NCBI GenBank assembly: GCA_028532765.1
Contig: JAQQAR010000081.1
Location: forward strand, 1 to 43,145
DNA from: Sphaerochaetaceae bacterium
Lineage (GTDB): Bacteria; Spirochaetota; Spirochaetia; Sphaerochaetales; Sphaerochaetaceae
DNA: 43,145 bases
Reading direction: 5' to 3'
Part shown: positions 33,866 to 41,895 of the stretch, piece after piece
Position numbering within the stretch: the stretch's first letter is position 1
Layout: every line of letters begins with the position of its first letter
The notes under the pieces: model-generated
What the model saw: only the letters and a program-made list of their open reading frames with translations
Told to the model about the DNA's origin: nothing
Database searches by the model: none
Position numbers and translations under genes: made by a program

Positions 33866-34705
33866 TTATTGCTTATGTTTGATAAAGGTGTTGTTTTGGA
33901 GTTCCTGTCGTGCAAGACGTAGCTCTTCAGGAGTATTCATGACAATGGGACCTGCCCAAGCAATAGGTTCCTTCAACGGTTTTGCCGCATAGAGAAAGAA
34001 GCGAACACCTGCTTTCCCCGATGAGAGTGAAAGGGTATCCCCTTCTCCAAAGAGTACAGCCCTATGGAAAGGCACCTCCTGGTCATCTGTGAGCAGTGAT
34101 CCCTCCACTATATAGAGAAAAAGCGTGTTTTCAGAGGGAACTTCCAAACTCCAGGATTGATTTGCTTCCAGCTTGACATCGAGGTAGGTGGTTTTTACAT
34201 AATCACCTTCTTCCGGCCCCTTGGTCCCATTATAGGAGCCACTGATAACCCTGACCTCACTCCCAGTCTCCCTGACAACAGGGATTTGTTCTTTCCTGAT
34301 ATCACGATACGCAGGATCGGTCATCTTGTCTTTCTTGGGAAGGTTGATCCAGAGCTGACATCCAAGCATACGATCACTGGGCTGCGGCATTTCCTGGTGG
34401 ATGATGCCACTACCCCCGGTCATCCACTGGCAGCATCCCTCGTTTATGGAGCCACTGTTTCCCAGGCTATCCCCATGCTCAATCTCACCTTCGATGAGGT
34501 AGGTTACCGTCTCTATCCCCCGATGGGGATGCCATGGGAATCCTTTGATATAGTCTTCGCTATCCTTTGAATCGAATGCATCAAGCATAAGAAATGGGTC
34601 AAAATCCTTGGTATCATTGTATCCAATGACCCTAACCAGCTTGACTCCGGCTCCGTCGTACTGTACCGCTCCGCCTGTGATGCGCTTGATTGGTCGTTTC
34701 TGCAT
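33866..34705 (-). CDS. Pirin-family cupin protein
   Basis: The 279-residue bicupin has the pirin metal site intact: His59 and His61 (FPWHPHRG), His103 and Glu105 (GIIHQE), plus EHGDSLGN and QWMTGG. Bacterial pirins are iron-containing; some have quercetin dioxygenase activity and others act as regulatory partners. The ATG at 34705 has AAGGAGTG upstream; the in-frame ATG eight codons earlier does not. It lies directly downstream of ferritin on the same strand. Confidence 0.92.
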   Translation of the reverse strand: MQKRPIKRITGGAVQYDGAGVKLVRVIGYNDTKDFDPFLMLDAFDSKDSEDYIKGFPWHPHRGIETVTYLIEGEIEHGDSLGNSGSINEGCCQWMTGGSGIIHQEMPQPSDRMLGCQLWINLPKKDKMTDPAYRDIRKEQIPVVRETGSEVRVISGSYNGTKGPEEGDYVKTTYLDVKLEANQSWSLEVPSENTLFLYIVEGSLLTDDQEVPFHRAVLFGEGDTLSLSSGKAGVRFFLYAAKPLKEPIAWAGPIVMNTPEELRLARQELQNNTFIKHKQ

Positions 34706-34736
34706 GATCACTCCTTCTATTGTGCTCATAGTATAA

Positions 34737-34757
34737 CACCCACGTAGGACGTGGGTG
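34737..34757 (-). terminator. Strong hairpin between ferritin and pirin genes
   Basis: CACCCACGT (34737-34745) and ACGTGGGTG (34749-34757) form a perfect 9-bp stem, with flanking GTAT/ATAC able to extend it. On the minus strand only TTATACT follows, which is a poor U-tract and also a -10-like box for pirin. It may end the ferritin mRNA or cap the pirin mRNA. Confidence 0.5.
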
Positions 34758-34780
34758 CATACAACTTCTTTTTGTTTGTT

Positions 34781-35293
34781 TTACAGCTGCAGGGAAGGAG
34801 GTGAGAAGACTCTTGCTTCCAGCTCCTTGTTGAGCATGTACAGGCCACGGTTATCAGAGCCAAAGACCTCGAATTTCTGGATGTTTTCCTGAGCATTGGC
34901 TTCTTCTTCACCTTGTTCCTTGATGAACCAGTCAAGGAATTGCTGGGAGCGATAATCTTTCTGTTTGACCGCTACCTCATAGATGTTGTTGATGGAGGCT
35001 GTAACATATTCCTCATGCTTAAGAGCCTCAACAAGAGGATCCTTGGTATTTTCGTATGATTTGCTGGGATCTGCCAGAGCGGAGAGTGTTACGGCATGTC
35101 CATTGTTCAACAAGTACTGGCGAAAGAGCATGGCGTGACTCATCTCTTCCTCTGCTTGTACCTTGAACCAGTTCTCATACCCGAACAGTCCCTTTTCAGC
35201 GTAGAAGTTTGCCATATCAAGATAGAGATATGCGGAATAGAACTCCTTGTTGATTTGTTCATTCAATAATGTGGCGATTTCTTTTGATAGCAT
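34781..35293 (-). CDS. ftnA: Non-haem ferritin
   Basis: This 170-residue iron-storage protein has the complete E. coli FtnA-type ferroxidase centre at the same numbers: Glu17, Glu50, His53, Glu94, Gln127, and the C-site acids Glu129 and Glu130. It forms a 24-mer that oxidises and stores iron. GGAG precedes the ATG. The promoter overlaps a perfect palindrome in the divergent gap with the potassium transporter gene, so it is probably regulated, perhaps by a metal or peroxide sensor. Confidence 0.95.
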   Translation of the reverse strand: MLSKEIATLLNEQINKEFYSAYLYLDMANFYAEKGLFGYENWFKVQAEEEMSHAMLFRQYLLNNGHAVTLSALADPSKSYENTKDPLVEALKHEEYVTASINNIYEVAVKQKDYRSQQFLDWFIKEQGEEEANAQENIQKFEVFGSDNRGLYMLNKELEARVFSPPSLQL

Positions 35294-35320
35294 ATGAATC
35301 TCCTATTTTTTACTAATACA

Positions 35321-35349
35321 AAGATACAACTAATATTGTGTATCGACAA
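35321..35349 (-). promoter_or_regulatory. Promoter of the ferritin gene
   Basis: On the minus strand TTGTCG (35344-35349) and TATCTT (35321-35326) are 17 bases apart. Confidence 0.55.
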
Positions 35350-35352
35350 TAT
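35333..35352. promoter_or_regulatory. Candidate operator: perfect 7-6-7 palindrome
   Basis: ATATTGT (35333-35339) and ACAATAT (35346-35352) are exact inverted arms around six bases and cover the ferritin -35 box. The cognate regulator is unknown. Confidence 0.5.
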
Positions 35353-35407
35353 GTCACTTGCCTCGCTATCTTGCACATCAGGAAAAGACGCAGTAGACTC
35401 TGTCTCC

Positions 35408-36706
35408 ATGGAAAAGCGTATGAAAAAGCCGCTACGAGCAAATCACTATTTGCTGCTAGGCTTCATGGCTATCATTCTAGTGGGTTCGTTGCTGTTGCGA
35501 CTTCCCATCTCCCACAACGAAGGAATAAAAATTTCCTACTGGGATTCACTTTTTATATCCACCAGTGCAGTTTGTGTTACTGGACTCGTTACGGTTGATG
35601 TAGCGCTGACATTCTCTCTCTTTGGTCGTACGGTCATTGCCATTCTGATACTACTCGGTGGTCTGGGATTTGCCTCAATGGTTATCTCCTTTAGTCTCCT
35701 CTTAGGCATGAACATCGGACTCAGTCAACGGTCTTTCATCAAGGAAGCCTACAACCTCTCTTCTGTCCAAGGAACACTGATGGTGGTACGTGCTGTTGGT
35801 TTGGCAGCTTTGTTGGTGCAGGGCGTTGGCGTATTTATTGAATATTTCATATTCCGTTCAACGTATGGTCCTCTTGATGCCTTGGGGCACGCGGTATTCA
35901 ATACCATCTCTGCATTCAATAACGCCGGTTTTGACCTCATGGGAAAGTATCAGAGTTTATCCATGTACCGTCATAGTGTTGCGATGAATCTTACGACTGC
36001 TTTACTGATTATAATCGGAGGTACCGGTTTCTTTGTAATCGCAGATATAGTGAAAAACCGCAATTGGAAGAAACTGAGCATGCACTCCAAGATTGTGGTG
36101 ACCATGAACAGTATTCTCCTCATCGGGGGGTTCCTGTTCTATCTCTTTGTCGAACATCTGGAGCCACTTGCGGCATTCTTCCAGAGTGTCACTACCAGGA
36201 CAGCAGGTTTTAATACCGTCGATATTGCAGGATTGAGTCAAGCTGGACTCCTTGTTACCATTGTCTTGATGTTCATCGGAGCAAGTCCTGGATCGACTGG
36301 TGGTGGTATCAAGACCTCCACAATCTTTACGCTGTTTCTCAGCCTCGGCTCCTTGATGTTTGGCCGGCAGACAGCCGCCTTCAAGCGCAAGATAGGTGGT
36401 GAAAGTATTCTCAAGGCTTTCCAGGTCCTCTTGCTTTCCATTCTGCTTATAGGTGGTGGGAGCTTTCTGCTGTTGATTATTGAAGGATCGAAGTTCACTT
36501 TTCTTGAGGTACTGTTTGAAGCGGTTTCCGCTTTTGCTACCGTTGGACTTTCAATGGGAATCACCACCGAAATAGCTACACTATCGAAGCTCGTATTGGT
36601 GGTAGTAATGTTTGCTGGAAGAGTCGGCCCTATCACCATAGCCACCAGTTTCGCGAGGAAAGCCTCACAACTGGGCTATGTTGAAGAGCAGGTGTTTATT
36701 GGATAG
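35408..36706 (+). CDS. ktrB: Potassium uptake membrane subunit, TrkH/KtrB family
   Basis: The protein has four MPM repeats with the pore loops STSAVCVTGLVTVD, TISAFNNAGFDLMG, SVTTRTAGFNTVDI and EAVSAFATVGLSMG, each with the selectivity-filter glycine. It moves K+ (with Na+ or H+) and is gated by KtrA, encoded 13 bases downstream. The start is uncertain: the frame is open from 35294. I chose the ATG at 35408 (432 aa), whose product MEKRMKKPLRANHYLLLGF fits KtrB; ATGs at 35351 and 35420 are possible, and none has a strong ribosome binding site. Confidence 0.9.
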   Translation: MEKRMKKPLRANHYLLLGFMAIILVGSLLLRLPISHNEGIKISYWDSLFISTSAVCVTGLVTVDVALTFSLFGRTVIAILILLGGLGFASMVISFSLLLGMNIGLSQRSFIKEAYNLSSVQGTLMVVRAVGLAALLVQGVGVFIEYFIFRSTYGPLDALGHAVFNTISAFNNAGFDLMGKYQSLSMYRHSVAMNLTTALLIIIGGTGFFVIADIVKNRNWKKLSMHSKIVVTMNSILLIGGFLFYLFVEHLEPLAAFFQSVTTRTAGFNTVDIAGLSQAGLLVTIVLMFIGASPGSTGGGIKTSTIFTLFLSLGSLMFGRQTAAFKRKIGGESILKAFQVLLLSILLIGGGSFLLLIIEGSKFTFLEVLFEAVSAFATVGLSMGITTEIATLSKLVLVVVMFAGRVGPITIATSFARKASQLGYVEEQVFIG

Positions 36707-36719
36707 GAGATAATTTGCC

Positions 36720-37391
36720 ATGAAGAAAGAGTATGATCCTGATGCCTATGGGATTATTGGGCTGGGAAGGTTCGGCCTGTCCTTGGCCCTTGAACTAACT
36801 AAGGCAGGCAAACAGGTAATTGTCCTGGAAATTGAGGAAGAGAAGCTAAACGCAGTCAAGGATCAGTTGGAGAATATCTATCCAGTGAAATCAGTCACTG
36901 AAGAAGTATTGCATGAGTCTGGAATCTCCCACTGCCGCACTGCAATTGTCTGCATAGGAAAGGATATTGAATCAAATATTCTGGTAACAATGAGCTTGAT
37001 CGAGTTGGGCATCCCACGGGTCATTGCCAAGGCAACAAGCATGAATCATGGTAAGGTGCTTGAGCGTATTGGGGCTGAGGCTGTCTTTCCTGAGGTTGAG
37101 ATGGGAGAGCGACTAGCTCGTTCCTTGGTCTCCACTGGGACACTGGACTTTCTTGAGCTTTGTGATGATTTCTCCATTGCCAATGTCACACTCTCCGGAA
37201 AATTCGCCGATCAAAGTGTGGCTGACTTGAATCTCCGCAAGCGTTATCACTTGAATATTATTGTAATTATTCGAGACGAGAAAGCAATCAGTGAGATCAT
37301 GCCTGACCAACAGCTGTTCGAGGATGATGTACTGGTTGTTGGTGGGACCAACGATGCAATCAGGAAATTTGAACAGGCAAATGAAGCCTAG
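36720..37391 (+). CDS. ktrA: Potassium channel gating subunit KtrA/TrkA (RCK domains)
   Basis: The 223 residues comprise one RCK_N Rossmann domain (YGIIGLGRFGLSLALEL, with Glu at the ribose-binding end VLEIEEEK) and one RCK_C domain (about 145-220). This single-RCK layout is that of KtrA rather than the doubled TrkA of E. coli. It binds ATP/ADP and controls the KtrB pore. AGGAG precedes the ATG at slightly long spacing. Its last four bases overlap the convergent hexapeptide-protein gene. Confidence 0.93.
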   Translation: MKKEYDPDAYGIIGLGRFGLSLALELTKAGKQVIVLEIEEEKLNAVKDQLENIYPVKSVTEEVLHESGISHCRTAIVCIGKDIESNILVTMSLIELGIPRVIAKATSMNHGKVLERIGAEAVFPEVEMGERLARSLVSTGTLDFLELCDDFSIANVTLSGKFADQSVADLNLRKRYHLNIIVIIRDEKAISEIMPDQQLFEDDVLVVGGTNDAIRKFEQANEA

Positions 37392-37909
37392 TTGATCGTC
37401 TGCTTGCCGGTTGCAAGGTCGTGAGCAAACTCCCAGTACTCCTGGGTGTTTTCCCTCACCTTGGCAAACTCCTCGTCACTGAGTGTCCTGATGAGTTTTG
37501 CAGGGGTGCCGACCAGCAATGAGCGGGGAGGGTAAACCTTGTTCTGGGAAACCAGAGCCCCTGCAGCAACGATGGACTCTTTCCCAATTACTGCCCCATT
37601 GAGTACAATTGCTCCCATACCGATAAGACAGTCATCCTCAATGGTGCAGGCATGGATGATGGCACCATGTCCGACAGTGCATCTTTCTCCCACAATAAGC
37701 GGAAAGCCCTTGTCTACATGTGCAACTACGTTGTCCTGAAGGTTCGATTGCGCACCAATATGGATGGTATTCACATCTGCCCTGAGTGTGGCATGAAACC
37801 AGATGGAGACCCCTTCCCCCAATGTGACATTGCCGATGACATCAGCACTGGGTGCGATGTAACAACCTTCTGTAATACTCGGTGACTTACCATTATATGC
37901 GTACATCAT
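37388..37909 (-). CDS. Gamma-carbonic-anhydrase-like hexapeptide-repeat protein (YrdA family)
   Basis: The 173-residue left-handed beta-helix trimer protein has metal-ligand histidines in NVVAHVDKG and VGHGAIIHACTIED, and the sequence RADVNTIHIG. The C-terminal helix DEEFAKVRENTQEYWEFA is typical. Carbonic anhydrase activity is known for Cam of Methanosarcina but not for many YrdA-like members, so activity is uncertain. GAGAGGAAA lies upstream of the ATG. Confidence 0.9.
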   Translation of the reverse strand: MMYAYNGKSPSITEGCYIAPSADVIGNVTLGEGVSIWFHATLRADVNTIHIGAQSNLQDNVVAHVDKGFPLIVGERCTVGHGAIIHACTIEDDCLIGMGAIVLNGAVIGKESIVAAGALVSQNKVYPPRSLLVGTPAKLIRTLSDEEFAKVRENTQEYWEFAHDLATGKQTIN

Positions 37910-37972
37910 AGTCGGTTTCCTCTCTGGTTTGACTATATCCGGAATGCAATGATTCTGTACAGTCTGAAATAT

Positions 37973-37993
37973 TTTTGCAAATGACTTGCAAAA
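37973..37993. promoter_or_regulatory. Candidate Zur operator
   Basis: TTTTGCAA (37973-37980) and TTGCAAAA (37986-37993) are perfect inverted arms around five bases. The right arm contains the -35 box of znuA. A Fur-family gene is the last gene of the operon, so this is the likely zinc-responsive site. Confidence 0.7.
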
Positions 37994-38014
37994 TCATCTT
38001 AGGTTTACTATGTT
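37986..38014 (+). promoter_or_regulatory. Promoter of znuA-znuC-znuB-zur
   Basis: TTGCAA (37986-37991) and TATGTT (38009-38014) are 17 bases apart, 22 bases before the znuA ATG. Confidence 0.6.
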
Positions 38015-38036
38015 GTAGATACTTGATGGAGGTACT

Positions 38037-38933
38037 ATGCGAACACGTGCATTATCGATACTGCTGGCGCTCATCCTAACCCCTTTCGTTCTCTTTGCAG
38101 GAGGAAATACTGAGCAGGATTCCAAGCCTATTGTGATGGTTAGTATTCTTCCCCATGCATATTTTGTCGACCAGATCGCTGGTGACCTGGTGGAAACTGC
38201 TGTACTGGTTGGGGAGGGGCAGAATCCACATTCCTATGAACCTTCTCCTTCCCAAATGGCTCGGTTGGCAAAGGCCAGTATCTGGATTCTCAGTGGCACG
38301 GACTTTGAACATGCCCTAATCGACAAAGTCTCAAGCCTTTATCCAGATCTTGTGATCATAGATGGGACAGAAGGAATGACCCTTCGAACCTTGGAAGAGC
38401 ATGACCATGAGGATGAGGAAGCAGGAGAAGATGAGCCTGTTCATGATTTGAACATTGATCGACATACCTGGCTTGGATGGGAACAGGCGAAGGTGCTAGT
38501 GAAGAACATCAGCACTGCATTGACCACCCACCTTGGATTACCTGAAGTGGAGATAGGAGAGAGTTCTAGGCAACTCCTCTCCCTGATCGATGGGGAATTC
38601 TCCTCGTTGGAAACAGAGCTCGCGGGGCTCTCTGACAGTACCGTCTTTGTCTACCATCCCTCCTTTGGATACTTCCTTGACTCATTCGGCCTTCATCAGG
38701 AGGCTGTCGAGACAGGAGGGAAGGAACCTACAGCAAAGGACTTGGCTCTCTTGATAGAGCGGGCACAAGATGAACAGGCCAAGGCAATTTTTGTACAAAA
38801 GCAATTTCCCTCCGGCAGTGCAGAGAAAGTCGCCCAGGTGGTTGGTGCACAGGTAGTGGCACTCGATCCCCTTGCCTATGATTGGTTGGGTAATATCCGC
38901 CTGATGGGTAATGCCCTGAAGGAAAGCCTATGA
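38037..38933 (+). CDS. znuA: Zinc ABC transporter substrate-binding protein ZnuA
   Basis: The 298-residue cluster A-I binding protein has a signal peptide (about 1-21, LFA-GG) and no lipobox cysteine, so it should be free in the periplasm. Metal ligands are in ILPHAYFVDQIAGD, the NPHSYEPSPSQ region, DRHTWLG and the C-terminal ALDPLAYDW. A charged loop with histidines (EEHDHEDEEAGEDEPVH, about 120-136) is the hallmark of zinc rather than manganese binding proteins, though it is more acidic than in E. coli ZnuA. GGAGG precedes the ATG. It overlaps znuC by four bases. Confidence 0.92.
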   Translation: MRTRALSILLALILTPFVLFAGGNTEQDSKPIVMVSILPHAYFVDQIAGDLVETAVLVGEGQNPHSYEPSPSQMARLAKASIWILSGTDFEHALIDKVSSLYPDLVIIDGTEGMTLRTLEEHDHEDEEAGEDEPVHDLNIDRHTWLGWEQAKVLVKNISTALTTHLGLPEVEIGESSRQLLSLIDGEFSSLETELAGLSDSTVFVYHPSFGYFLDSFGLHQEAVETGGKEPTAKDLALLIERAQDEQAKAIFVQKQFPSGSAEKVAQVVGAQVVALDPLAYDWLGNIRLMGNALKESL

Positions 38934-39700
38934 GTACTATTCCTATTGCACTCTCATTCCATGAAGTTGCCTTCTCTTATCCCCATTTAAGAGTCCTTGA
39001 GGATGTATCCTTTCATTTTCATGCAGGGGAGTTTATCGCCTTGGTCGGCCCAAACGGTTCAGGGAAAAGTACCTTGCTGAAGTTGGTCCTTGGTCTGGAG
39101 GCTCCCCAATCTGGTGCGATCAGGTTGCTTGGTGAGAATCCAAGAAAGAGCCGAGCCCTTGTAGGCTATGTTCCCCAGCACACCAACTATGATCCCAATT
39201 TCCCTATTTCCGTATTGGAAGTCGTGAGGATGGGGCGTGTTGATGCATCAAAGCGGGGAGGGAAAGCTGAGCAGACGGAGAAAGCACTGCAAGCACTCAA
39301 GCAGGTTGAGCTTGAGCACCTTGCCCAGCGGCCCTACAGTGCCCTGAGCGGGGGCCAGAGGCGACGAGTGTTGGTTGCCCGTGCCCTTGCAGCTGAACCC
39401 ACCATGCTGATTCTTGATGAGCCGGCGGCCAATCTGGACAAGGAGAGCGAACAAAGACTCTATGCAACCCTTGGGAAGCTCAAGGGTTCGACAACCATCT
39501 TGATTGTTACCCACGATATGAGAGAGGTCTCCCCCTTGATCGACCGGGTGTTCTGTATCGATGCGCATAGGGATGGAAAGTTGGGTCGGACTGTCGTCCA
39601 GCATGCACTTGAGGAAGCAGCAGAAGGCACAAGGAAACGGGTACGTCACGATGTAGAGATTCCCGGAGACTTCTGCCATTTTCCAAGGGAGGATGTATGA
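38930..39700 (+). CDS. znuC: Zinc ABC transporter ATPase ZnuC
   Basis: This 256-residue ATPase has Walker A GPNGSGKSTL, Q-loop YVPQHTNYDPNFPISVLEVV (typical of metal importers), signature LSGGQRRRVLVARAL, Walker B LILDEPAANLD and VTHD. The C-terminal 45 residues (from about 212) include two histidines and a cysteine (HFP, FCH) of unknown role. It overlaps both znuA and znuB by four bases. Confidence 0.94.
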   Translation: MSTIPIALSFHEVAFSYPHLRVLEDVSFHFHAGEFIALVGPNGSGKSTLLKLVLGLEAPQSGAIRLLGENPRKSRALVGYVPQHTNYDPNFPISVLEVVRMGRVDASKRGGKAEQTEKALQALKQVELEHLAQRPYSALSGGQRRRVLVARALAAEPTMLILDEPAANLDKESEQRLYATLGKLKGSTTILIVTHDMREVSPLIDRVFCIDAHRDGKLGRTVVQHALEEAAEGTRKRVRHDVEIPGDFCHFPREDV

Positions 39701-40563
39701 ACGATCTTCTAGGATTCTTTTCTGCATTGTTCAACCCCGATTTTCCCTTTGTGAGAAATGCATTCTTCGCAGGATTACTCTCTTCTGTTCTCTTCGGGGT
39801 GCTGGGCTCGGTCGTTACCGTGAAACGGATAGCTGGCCTTGCCGGAGCCATCAGCCATGCAGTGCTTGGTGGTATCGGGATTGCTCTCTATCTATCAGCC
39901 ACCGGCTTGGTCCCCAATCTAAGCCCAATGGTAGGAGCCATAATCTTTGCGCTCCTTTCAGCAGCAATCATTGGGACGGTTTCGCTTCGTTCCAAGCAAC
40001 GTGAGGATACGGTCATCCAAGCAATCTGGGCAATCGGGATGAGTATTGGTGTGCTGTTCATGGCAAAGACCCCTGGATACACCGATCCATCAAGCTACCT
40101 TTTTGGAAATATCCTGCTCATTGCCCCCTCTGACCTCATCCTGCTTGCTATTCTTGATGTGGTGGTCATTGTACTCGCTTGGAGATTCTATCCCCAGATT
40201 GAAGCAACTGCCTTTGACGAGGAGTTCGCCCAGGTGAGAGGAATCCCGACCCATGTGGTATTTCTCGCCATCCTCTCGATAACAGCGGTAGCCGTTGTCC
40301 TGCTGCAGACATTTGTGGGTATCGTAATGGTGATTGCCATGCTCACGCTCCCCGCAGGAACAGCAGGGTATAATGCGAAAAATCTTGCCTCCATGATGGC
40401 CTTTGCTACGCTCTTCTCTTTCCTGTTCTCTTTTGCAGGGCTTGCTGTGGGCTGGGGATTCGATATCCCTGTGGGAGCAACCGTTGTCGTTATTGCCGGT
40501 GCATTCTACTTGGGGCGGTCGGCTGGTGACCTGCTGAAAAAATGGAGGAAACACCATGACTAA
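39697..40563 (+). CDS. znuB: Zinc ABC transporter permease ZnuB
   Basis: The 288-residue ABC-3 family permease has about eight helices. Family phrases are GLAGAISHAVLGGIGIALYL, AIWAIGMSIGVLFM, FDEEFAQVRGIPTH (the EAA-like coupling segment) and ALLTLPAGTA-like MLTLPAGTAGYNAKN. It passes zinc handed over by ZnuA to the cytoplasm. It overlaps the regulator gene by eight bases. Confidence 0.93.
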   Translation: MNDLLGFFSALFNPDFPFVRNAFFAGLLSSVLFGVLGSVVTVKRIAGLAGAISHAVLGGIGIALYLSATGLVPNLSPMVGAIIFALLSAAIIGTVSLRSKQREDTVIQAIWAIGMSIGVLFMAKTPGYTDPSSYLFGNILLIAPSDLILLAILDVVVIVLAWRFYPQIEATAFDEEFAQVRGIPTHVVFLAILSITAVAVVLLQTFVGIVMVIAMLTLPAGTAGYNAKNLASMMAFATLFSFLFSFAGLAVGWGFDIPVGATVVVIAGAFYLGRSAGDLLKKWRKHHD

Positions 40564-40939
40564 GGCAAGGAAAGCCCTGCTGGAGTTGCTCAAAGAGAGC
40601 AAGGAACCTGTCAGTGCATCGATGCTGAGCGGAGATCCCTCACTTCCCTTTGACCAAGCAACCATCTATCGTAACCTGCACTACCTTGAGGAGCAGGGGT
40701 TTGCTGAATCGTTCATCCTACACTGCACTGAACACGGCACCGAACGCTACTATAGCTATCGCAGCCGCAGTGAAGGAGTCCATCACCACTGGTTCCACTG
40801 TGAGAAGTGTCATACATTCATCGATCTTGGAGGGTGTGCATACCAAGAGCAGATGAAAGATTGGGAAAAACAGTATGGATTCACCATCAGCGACCACACG
40901 TTCTTTCTCACCGGTATCTGTGCCTCTTGCAAGTCATGA
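40556..40939 (+). CDS. zur: Fur-family regulator, probably Zur
   Basis: The 127-residue protein has a winged helix (FDQATIYRNLHYLEEQGFAE) and the metal-binding HHHWFHCEKCHTF plus TGICASC, giving the paired CxxC structural zinc site. The third sensing site seems to use the His cluster and HCTEHG. Encoded as the last gene of the znu operon, it is most likely the zinc sensor Zur rather than Fur or PerR. This is by context; the sequence alone cannot tell them apart. The gene ends exactly where the convergent LuxR-type gene ends. Confidence 0.87.
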   Translation: MTKARKALLELLKESKEPVSASMLSGDPSLPFDQATIYRNLHYLEEQGFAESFILHCTEHGTERYYSYRSRSEGVHHHWFHCEKCHTFIDLGGCAYQEQMKDWEKQYGFTISDHTFFLTGICASCKS

Positions 40940-41857
40940 TCACTTCTTGAGCAGGGAGAAGAGCTGGAGTCGGTTATTCACGCCCATCTTTGCATAGATG
41001 TTCTTGATGTGGGTTTTAACGGTATTTGGTGAGATGTAGAGCTGCTTTGCAATCTCTTGATTACTGCATCCTGCGGCCAGTAGTCGTAATACCTCTTCCT
41101 CCCTGAGTGAGAGCCCGTACTCCTTGCCCCCCTCTGCATCCAATTGGTCGGTCTGCTCCCAAGTCAAGAAATATCTACGGCTGATGAAATAGTAGAGATA
41201 GACTGAGAGTGTGGAAAAACTAAGATAGACCAGCTTGAAAGGAAGATTCCTGAAAAACAGCAAATCCAGGGGAAACAGGAAGAACAGCGGTAGAAAGGTG
41301 TAGATGATTCCCTTCAACAGGCGCTCTTCCTCCCAGGTAGTCGCTTTCTTGACGAAGATGCCACTCAGGACTGCGTGGATTACCAAGAACATGCTACCCG
41401 CAAAGAAGTGATAGGCTATGGTGTCGCTGAGGGCTTTCTGCCAGTCTCCCTTGCTTTCAGCAATGATTACCCAGAGGCTGATCAGGAAAAATAACAGGAT
41501 CAAGAATGTAAGGATACGGTTTCCCAGGTGCTTCTGGTCTTCCTGTGCCGGTAAGAGTTGAATCAGGTATCTGCTCATCATAAGCAACAATGTGGTAGTG
41601 AGCAGGACAGAAAAGATGGTTGCTCCCAGTGCAAATACCTGGAAAGCATTGGCATCCAGGTTTCCCACCGGAAGTGTCCTGGTCAGGTAGGTGACCAAGA
41701 GAGAGAGACACATTTGCAGTGAGAGAGGAACAAGGACAGTAAGGAAGGAACCAATATATGCATCACGCACACGGTAGAAGAGCAAAATACAGAGACAGGT
41801 AATGGAAACCACCAAAGCGGTGGTAAGGAAGAGCAGGATATCGGATAGGATTACCAT
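40940..41857 (-). CDS. Membrane-bound LuxR-type transcriptional regulator
   Basis: The 305-residue protein has about seven hydrophobic segments in residues 5-225, with no recognised sensor domain, followed by a LuxR helix-turn-helix at about 240-303 ([55 protein letters not shown]). There is no receiver domain. It is a one-component regulator that would bind DNA while held in the inner membrane. AGGAGGA precedes the ATG. It is 38 bases downstream of the barrel gene on the same strand and may be cotranscribed with it. Signal and targets unknown. Confidence 0.87.
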   Translation of the reverse strand: MVILSDILLFLTTALVVSITCLCILLFYRVRDAYIGSFLTVLVPLSLQMCLSLLVTYLTRTLPVGNLDANAFQVFALGATIFSVLLTTTLLLMMSRYLIQLLPAQEDQKHLGNRILTFLILLFFLISLWVIIAESKGDWQKALSDTIAYHFFAGSMFLVIHAVLSGIFVKKATTWEEERLLKGIIYTFLPLFFLFPLDLLFFRNLPFKLVYLSFSTLSVYLYYFISRRYFLTWEQTDQLDAEGGKEYGLSLREEEVLRLLAAGCSNQEIAKQLYISPNTVKTHIKNIYAKMGVNNRLQLFSLLKK

Positions 41858-41895
41858 TGGGTTCCTCCTAGGAGAATCCTACCATATACCTCTGC

